Below the pieces are notes generated by a model. That model made no database searches, had not been told where the DNA came from, and was given only the letters and a program-made list of their open reading frames with translations. Both the position numbers and the translations under genes were made by a program. Below, piece after piece: positions 57,442-64,000 of a stretch of DNA of 64,000 nucleotides (the stretch's first letter is position 1; the number at the start of each line of letters is the position of its first letter). The stretch covers positions 1-64,000 of the forward strand of contig JAFEMH010002321.1 in the NCBI GenBank assembly GCA_022495995.1. The letters are read 5' to 3'. This DNA is from Adenophora triphylla var. japonica (taxonomy: Eukaryota > Streptophyta > Magnoliopsida > Asterales > Campanulaceae).

Positions 57442-57584
57442 ATTCTACCTCGGAATGTTAAGATCCCATCTTTGTTCAACACAAACTCCCTGGTCTTTCC
57501 ATCTTGTAATTTCCCCTAAATTTTCTTCAATTCAATGTCACTTTGCTGAGCTTCCGTAAGATCTCCATATAGAGTAGGAATTTC

Positions 57585-59413
57585 TCAGACATTCGCAAAT
57601 AGCATCTCACCTCTCAATTCACGGGACACTAAGGATGATAAATGAGTCTTTCGGCTAATCGCATCTGCTACCACATTAGCCTTCCCCGGATGATAGGAAA
57701 TGACACAATCATAGTCTTTCAACAGCTCTAACCAACACCTCTCAATACATAACTCCACCTCTCTATCTGGAGGCATAGAATATTCAGTTGAGAATACATC
57801 AATAAACTCATTCACAACTGGGACATGAGATAGCTCGGGAGACTTCTTACTAGAGTCTAACACATACGCCAAGTACCCCTCACACCCTTTTGACAATAAT
57901 TTTCTAGCCTTTAATGCAGATATAACATGAATGCCAAATAAAGACTTATCCGCATCAAATATAAACACAGGCACATCAGGCATAGAAAAAGAGACTCGCT
58001 TCTTGCGACAGTCTACCAAGGCATGACAATTACTCAACCAATCCATGCCTAGGTTGACATCAAAATCTCGGATTGGTAACTCTACAATATCCACTGGCAA
58101 TACATGCCCACATATGACCACCTCACAACCATGATAAATCAAAGAAGATTCGAGGCACTCTCCCACAGAAGTAGAGACCTCTAGCACATAAGGCAACAAC
58201 TTAGGCAATTGATGCAAAGTGAATGCAAAATGTGATGCCACATAAGAATGGGACAACCCAGGGTCTATAAGAATACGAGCCCTGACTCCTGAGATAAGTA
58301 CTATACCTCTAATGACCGCGATAGGATCTACCTCGCCTCGACCCAAGGCAAACACTCTACCTTGCACTCTCTCCTTAGGCTTCCCCTCATTATCCCTCTT
58401 CACACCACCCCTTGGCTGTCCACCTTGCTGTCTGCCACCCGCAGCTTGACCCAGTTGAAGTCTAGGACAATCTTTCCTGTAGTGCCCCATTGCTCCACAC
58501 TCAATAAATTTCCCTTGTTTGCTCCAACATCTGTCTTCAGAATGTCCCACCTTCTTACAAAAGTTGCAAACAGTCCCAAACTGGCTGGATACTGGACGAG
58601 TAGAAACTGTAACATTTCCTCCTCGACCCACTCCTGAAGCTGAAGACATCGGCTGACCCCTGTTCTGCCTTGAACCTTGGCCTGGAAACTTGGGCTTGCC
58701 TCCACTACTGCCTTCAAGTCTGCCCCGGTGTTCTTCAATATCATTTTCAATTCTGTACACCATGTTTACTGCTGGTTGATAGTTGGGGAAATCATGCATC
58801 AACAGTTGCTTTCGGAACTCCAATCTCAATCCATTCACAAACATGTAGACTCTCCTCTGTTCTTCTGGTACCAAATGAGGACAATACCTCGCTAACTCTG
58901 TGAACTTCGCCGAATACTGGGCTAGTGTCATCGTCCCTTGCTCAAAGCTCAGAAACTCAACCTCTTTCTTGTCCCGGGTAATCAAAGGAATGAAATGTTC
59001 TTTAAATCTCCTGGTGAAGTTGTCCCAAGTTTGGGGCGTATGGTCCGAATCCCAACTCTCCTTAACTATCTGCCACCAGTGCTCTACAGGACCTTCCAGT
59101 TTGAATACAACACATCTAACTTTCTCCTCGTCAGGACTTTCCATTGCCACAAAAATTTTGTTCATAGCTTCCAACCATCTTTATGCCTTCACCGGATGTG
59201 GATCCCCATTATAGCTTGGTGGAGCTATCTTGACAAACTTCTCTAACCCATGTCCTTGTCTTCCCTAGGTTGTTATTGAGCCTGACCCTTAGCTGCCATA
59301 TTTTGTAGGAAAACCCTAAACATATTCATCATTTCTACATTCTGGTTACCTTCGGCTCCCATATCACCCACATTTCTTTGATCCCTTCGCTGGTCATCAC
59401 CAGTTCCCGCCAT
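57585..59413 (-). pseudogene. F gag-protease with RT/RNase H deletion fusion
   Basis: The start ATG is at 59,413 (MAGTGDDQRRDQRN); stops follow in the first 80 codons. From 59,174 a 529-codon open frame carries the capsid domain (FKLEGPVEHWWQIV, EFLSFEQGTMTLAQYSAKF), zinc knuckle C-N-F-C-K-K-V-G-H-S-E-D-R-C, a second knuckle that lost its first Cys, and protease with IDPGLSHSYVASHF (DTG changed to DPG) and VNLGMDWLSNCHALVDC. Then FSTEYSMPPDREVELCIE, the start of reverse transcriptase, runs straight into RCWLELLKDYDCVISYHPG, the RNase H end. All of catalytic RT and most of RNase H are gone, yet the frame is kept. Confidence 0.85.
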
Positions 59414-59498
59414 TACACCAATCCCAGCATTAAACACTCGTCGTCAGATATCAGACACTCCATTTAGACTAGACATCTATCCTTGACTTTTAAACCAA

Positions 59499-59511
59499 TA
59501 CTCTGATACCA
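59499..59511 (-). other. Primer binding site of F
   Basis: In minus sense TGGTATCAGAGTA, initiator-Met type, two bases after the LTR end. Confidence 0.8.
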
Positions 59512-59513
59512 AC

Positions 59514-61890
59514 TGTGGGGCCTTCCCATCCGAGACATATAGACTGGTGCCCCGAGCTGTAGGGTCCCAAACCACCTCCATTTTAAAAAAAACTTTTTGT
59601 TCAATTAACTTGAAAGTATCACAACCTTTCACAAACCAACATTAACATCTCCACTTAGAGGTGATATATAACCCATCTTTGAAAACACATAACCTGTTTA
59701 GTTACAACTACTAATGTAAAGGCTTACAAAAGCCAACTTTAAAAGAAAACCAACTCCATCTTTAGTTAAAACAGAAACACAACTGAAAACATGTTTTTAA
59801 CAGTTTTATATACAAATCTCCCCAAAATAATAACAGCCACCACTATTCCCAACTCCCAAACCATATACATACCCTGACAACCCAAAAAGTAAGCGGTCCA
59901 AACTCCTTTCCGGCCTCACCGGTCTGGTCCACCTGTCTCAGCGGGATCTTAAACAATAAAGGGAGAAAGGGTGAGAATAAATCTCAGCAAGCTATTATGA
60001 ATGCAGCAATATGCCATACAAAATGCAACACATAACCAGGTTGCTCATAATCACGTTGGTAAAGCGGTAAACACATTACGTTAGCTCATTTTAATTTTCC
60101 CGTCTGAACAATAAGTCGTACAACGTTGGGAGTAAAACTCCACTCATTTGTGAACTGCTTAGGCATATTCACATCTTATAAGACTCCTAATGCGGAGAAC
60201 CATATAAGATCGCAGCTATCTGTAAGGCTTTTGGCTCGATACAGAAGCATTCAACCCACTCTGTGGCCACAGAAGGGGACAGTCACAGGTATAATATAAT
60301 CCGATCACCTTCTGGAACAATTCCTCTTAATTGATCGTATTCTATTATACCCCTACCCATCAGCTGATATAACCACATTCAAGCACATAATAGATACTTG
60401 AAAATAAATCCACACTTGGGATATCAATACATAACATGGTAATATTACTCATGTTAAACCATCACCATAGTGCAACTTACATTTAAACACTATTGAATAA
60501 TAACAATCCAACAACATGGTATTAATACTCATGTTCAAACCAACACAATAGTGTAACATTTATTTCATACACTATTTAAACAAATAACCATGAATATGTA
60601 ATCAAATATGGGCACAATGTTTATCAGGTAAGCCCTACAAATTCATTACACAACATTGAATACCTTCTATAAAGGATCCAGATTAATTTACCAAGTTTTG
60701 ACAACTTTGGTTAAAGTTTCATAAGGCCTTCCAACCATTTTCAAGGCTATATTTAAAGACCTTCCCTATAACATTTTGGGAAAGTTAAGACTTCAGTGCA
60801 AAGTCCTAATGTTGTACTAGAGTTATAGTCGAAGAGGAGGTAAAAATAGATTAGGTTTAAATTGGTTTGAAATTGATACCCTGTAAACTGTACTAGGCAC
60901 GACTCGTGCTAATGAAATCCAGCACGGGTGGAACCAATTCCACGACTCGTTATCATGAGTGAACAAGAAAGGAACGACTCGTGCTCCAGGGCACGAGTCA
61001 TGCCCTTCACCAGATTTCATGTTGATGTTCAACCATCAGCAGCCAAGGCAAGAAAGAACCAATTTTACTCATTTCCAGCTAGTTCAACTGCAGTATACCA
61101 TTTTCAAACCAATACAAATGTTCCCCCAAGGCCATGTAACACCCTATATCACCTCTACCACTTTCACTCAAACTCTCATGCCAAGAACCTCACTATCCAC
61201 CTTCCAAGCCAAATTTTCCTTAACTCCAAAAGCCAAATAAATTACCCAAAAATATCAAGAACCAATTATATAACCATAATATCATCATTATACATAGTAT
61301 GAACAAGTATTGAAAGAAATCATAATAACTTATCAAAATATTTCGAAAATAATAAAAGCTTTGATCGACTATAAATGTTCCACTCAATTCCCTGAGCGTT
61401 TATTTGAAATCAAAACGAGGAACGGATCAACGGTTGATTTATAGTGATTTTAGGAAAGTAACCCTAGGTTTAAGGAACGTTCTGGGACTTAGAGAAGAAA
61501 GAGAGGGAACTGAGAGAAAAATGCTTCTGGGAGAAGGTTTTATGGATTTATATAACTAATTTACACCTAGGCTCCTCCAAGTATAGCTTTACTACAATCA
61601 ACTGCCTTAAGTTTACATTTACACTAAAGCTCCTCAACACTTTTTGTAACTTTTTATTTAAAATTTCAAATATTATAACTTTACCACAAAATTCCTATTC
61701 ATTCCCTTTTAGACATTATATAATTAAAACTGATTTATTACTATCCTAATATCACATAATTTATAAAAATCTCAAAATAAACACATAACCATTCCAATTA
61801 TCATATAATGTCTAACATGAGATGCAATGCACCGCACCCCCACGTGCTCAACACGTGACCAAAATAGTGCCTAGGTTTAGGGTCGTGACA
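59514..61890 (-). repeat. LTR shared by F (as 5' LTR) and G (as 3' LTR)
   Basis: In minus sense TGTCACGACCC to CCCCACA, 2,377 bases. It is bounded by a polypurine tract on one side and a primer site on the other, the signature of a tandem three-LTR array. The palindrome cluster is at 60,897-61,006. Confidence 0.9.
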
Positions 61891-61904
61891 CTCACTTCCC
61901 CTTA
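61891..61904 (-). other. Polypurine tract of G
   Basis: In minus sense TTAAGGGGAAGTGAG before the LTR at 61,890; one purine change relative to F. Confidence 0.75.
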
Positions 61905-61919
61905 AAAAAAATTCATCCC

Positions 61920-63235
61920 AAATTTGAAATTCACTTACCTGACTGATCAAATAACCAAGGATACTTCCCTCTCATTTCAGATTCCAATTCCCAAGTAGCT
62001 TCCTCAATGGTGTGATTTTTTCACAAAATTTTCACTACTGGAATGCTTTTGTTACGCAACTCTCGAACCTGCCACTCCAGAATTCTCAATGGTACCGCCA
62101 CGTAAGTCATATCTGCCTGGACATCCTCAGGAGGAGAACTCAAAACATGCGAAGAATCGTAACAATACTTCCACAACATGGAAACATGGAATACATCATG
62201 GAGAGAAGAAAGGGATGGAGGTAGAGCCAATCTATACGCTAACTCACCCACCTTCTCTAACACCTCAAATGGATCAACGAATCTCGGTGCCAACTTTTCC
62301 TTATTACCAAACCTTTTAATCCTAGTCCTTGGTGAAATCTTCAAAAATACCAAGTCACCAACCTGAAATTATAACTCCCGTCTTCTGTTGTCGGCGTAGA
62401 TTTTTCTGTCGACTCTGGACTGTCTTCAATCTGTCCCAAATTACTTTAATCTTCTTAGTTGAATCTCTAACCAAGTCTGGACCCAAATTCTAGCTTCACC
62501 AACCTTATCCCAACACATTGGAGACATACATTTCCTCCCATACAATGCTTCATACGGTGCCATCTCAATACTGGACTGGTAGCTGTTATTATACGTAAAT
62601 TCCACCAAAGGTAAATGATCTTACCAAGATGAGTGGAAATCCATCACACACGCCCGTAACATGTCCTTAAGAATCTGAATGGTTCTCTCAGTTTGCCCAT
62701 CGGTCTGAGGATGAAACGTCGTGCTAAAACTTAACTTGGAACCTAGAGCTTCATGCAAAGCTCGCCAAAAATGCAATGAGAATCTCGGATCCCGATCTGA
62801 AACAATGTTGACCGATACTCCATGAAGTCTCACAATCTCGCGAATATACAACTGAGCCAACCTCTCCAACGAATACTTTGTTGAAACAGGTAGAAAATGA
62901 GTCGACTTGGTCAATCTGTCCACTATCACCCAAATGGCATCCATCTTCTTCGAAGTAGGAGGTAATCCAGTCACAAAATCCATCGAGATTCCTTCCCACT
63001 TCCATTTCGGAATATCCAGTGGTTGAAGTAGTCCCGCTGGTCTTTGATGTTCAGCTTTGATTTGCTGGCAAGTCAGGCACTTTGATAGAAACTCAGCAAT
63101 TTCCTTCTTCCTACCATTCCACCAATACACTCTCTTCAAGTCCTGATACATCTTCGTGCTTCCAGGATAAATAGCAAATATGGAGTTGTGGCCTTCCTCT
63201 AATACTTGCCTTTTAATCTCTGGGGAAGAAGGTAC
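61920..63235 (-). pseudogene. G integrase and chromodomain
   Basis: The 176-codon open stretch 63,151-62,621 has KCLTCQQIKAEHQRPAGLLQ, ISMDFVTGLPPTS (Asp), VSDRDPRFSLHFW (Asp) and HPQTDGQTERTIQIL (Glu), so all three catalytic residues are kept. After a stop come EFTYNNSYQSSIEMAPYEAL, GDLVFLKISPRTRIKRFGNK and LSSLHDVFHVS. The chromodomain reads VAVPLRILEWQVRELRNKSI, then a TGA where Trp is expected (near 62,018) and HTIEEATWELESEM. It is nearly functional by sequence but interrupted. Confidence 0.85.
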
Positions 63236-63274
63236 GCAAATTCTGCCTTGGAATGTTAAGATCCCATCTTTGTT

Positions 63275-64000
63275 CTACACAAACTCCCCGGTCTTTCCAT
63301 CTTGTAATTTCCCCAAAATTTTCTTCAATTCAATGTCACTTTGCTGAGCTTCCATAAGATCTCCATATAGAGTAGGAATTGCTCGGACATTCGCAAATAG
63401 CATCTCACCTCTCAATTCACGGGACACCAAGGATGATAAATGAGTCTTTCGGCTAATCGCATCTGCTACCACATTAGCCTTCCCCGGATGATAGGAAATG
63501 ACACAATCATAGTCTTTCAACAGCTCTAACCAACGCCTCTTCCTGTTGTTCAATTCCTTCTAGGTAAATAGGTATTTCAGACTCTTGTGATCAGTGAATA
63601 TCTCAAATTTTGCTCCTTATAAATAGTGCTTCCACTTATGCAATGTAAAGACAATAGCAGCCAACTCCATGTTGTGATTAGGATAGTTCTGCTCCGCTGG
63701 TGATAATTTCCTCGAAGCATAAGAAATCACTTTCCCATTTTGCATAAGAACACAACCCAATCCTTCTTTGGAGGCGTCACTGAAAATAACAAAATTCTCG
63801 CATCCATCTGGAAGGGTAAGTATCGGAGCCGAAGTCAATCTCTTTTTCAACTCATTAAAGCCATCTTCACACTTAACATCCCATACAAATGGTATATCCT
63901 TCCGAGTCAATCTGGCCAACGGAGTTGCAATTCTCGAAAATCCCTCTATAAATCTTCGATAATATCCCGCTAACCCAAGGAAACTACGAACTTCAGTCAC
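63275..64000 (-). pseudogene. G reverse transcriptase connection and RNase H
   Basis: An open stretch 64,000-63,617 has [20 protein letters not shown] (end of RT), then RNase H with [13 protein letters not shown] (Asp), [20 protein letters not shown] and [15 protein letters not shown], then a stop, EIFTDHKSLKYLF (Asp), another stop in T-stop-KELNNRKRRW and LELLKDYDCVISYHPGKAN, VVADAISRKTH. It shows the segment that is missing from F. Confidence 0.85.

Larger units (their letters stand above)
53818..61890 (-). mobile_element. Element F: Tekay-type chromovirus, internally deleted, sharing its 5' LTR with G
   Basis: Minus sense: LTR 61,890-59,514, primer site, gag-protease with fused RNase H end, integrase, chromodomain, polypurine tract, 3' LTR 56,196-53,818. 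The 5' LTR is also the 3' LTR of G, preceded by a polypurine tract. This is a head-to-tail tandem, as formed by recombination between LTRs. It inserts into or abuts copia H at 53,818. Confidence 0.85.
59514..64000 (-). mobile_element. Element G: Tekay-type chromovirus, 3' part, running off the window
   Basis: RNase H, integrase and chromodomain, polypurine tract and 3' LTR in minus sense. Reverse transcriptase catalytic blocks, gag and 5' LTR lie beyond 64,000. G lacks the two internal deletions seen in F. Confidence 0.85.

Overview
The window reads as nuclear DNA of a flowering plant, probably a eudicot. It consists almost wholly of nested LTR retrotransposons, most of them dead. I found no intact host gene, rRNA, tRNA or CRISPR. 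The only sequence that may be non-retrotransposon is a short NAM-associated-like remnant near 43.3-43.6 kb. The species cannot be named from the sequence.

Region 1 (1-43,049) is a giant imperfect inverted repeat with arms 1-17,090 and 25,230-42,580 around an 8.1 kb spacer. From the outer edge inward each arm holds the same nest. First comes a Ty1/copia element (A left, A' right) broken inside integrase. The break is made by a Tat/Ogre-type LTR (C, C') with its primer binding site. The C leader is in turn broken by a very large Tat-type element (D, D'). The two arms share the junctions, a premature gag stop and the same number (21) of 72-bp tandem repeats, so one nested copy was duplicated in inverted orientation, or the assembly folded back. 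D (5,505-25,145, minus strand, 19.6 kb) has two LTRs, a primer binding site, a gag-like region, protease and integrase, but no visible reverse transcriptase. Between integrase and the 3' LTR it carries two genes on the opposite strand: a spliced plant-mobile-domain (PMD) gene and a DUF7745-like gene. Each is preceded by the same CG-rich palindrome, which also sits next to the TATA box of the D LTR. D' keeps only the 3' two thirds and butts onto the 5' LTR of D.

Region 2 (43,050-43,617) is a small non-LTR piece. Region 3 (43,618-53,817) is a minus-strand Ale-like copia element (H). Its reverse transcriptase is split by a complete Tekay-type Ty3/gypsy chromovirus (E, 45,091-53,262) flanked by a perfect 5-bp target duplication. 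Region 4 (53,818-64,000) is a minus-strand head-to-tail pair of Tekay elements (F and G) sharing one LTR; G runs off the window.

The observations I find most worth following are: (1) D as a non-autonomous giant element with two antisense genes and a triplicated palindromic module; (2) a short palindrome of the type GTCG..CGAC / CACGA-G-TCGTG that recurs just upstream of TATA-like boxes in the LTRs of several unrelated families; (3) the 17-kb-arm palindrome itself; (4) element E, whose LTRs are young but whose coding region is wrecked.
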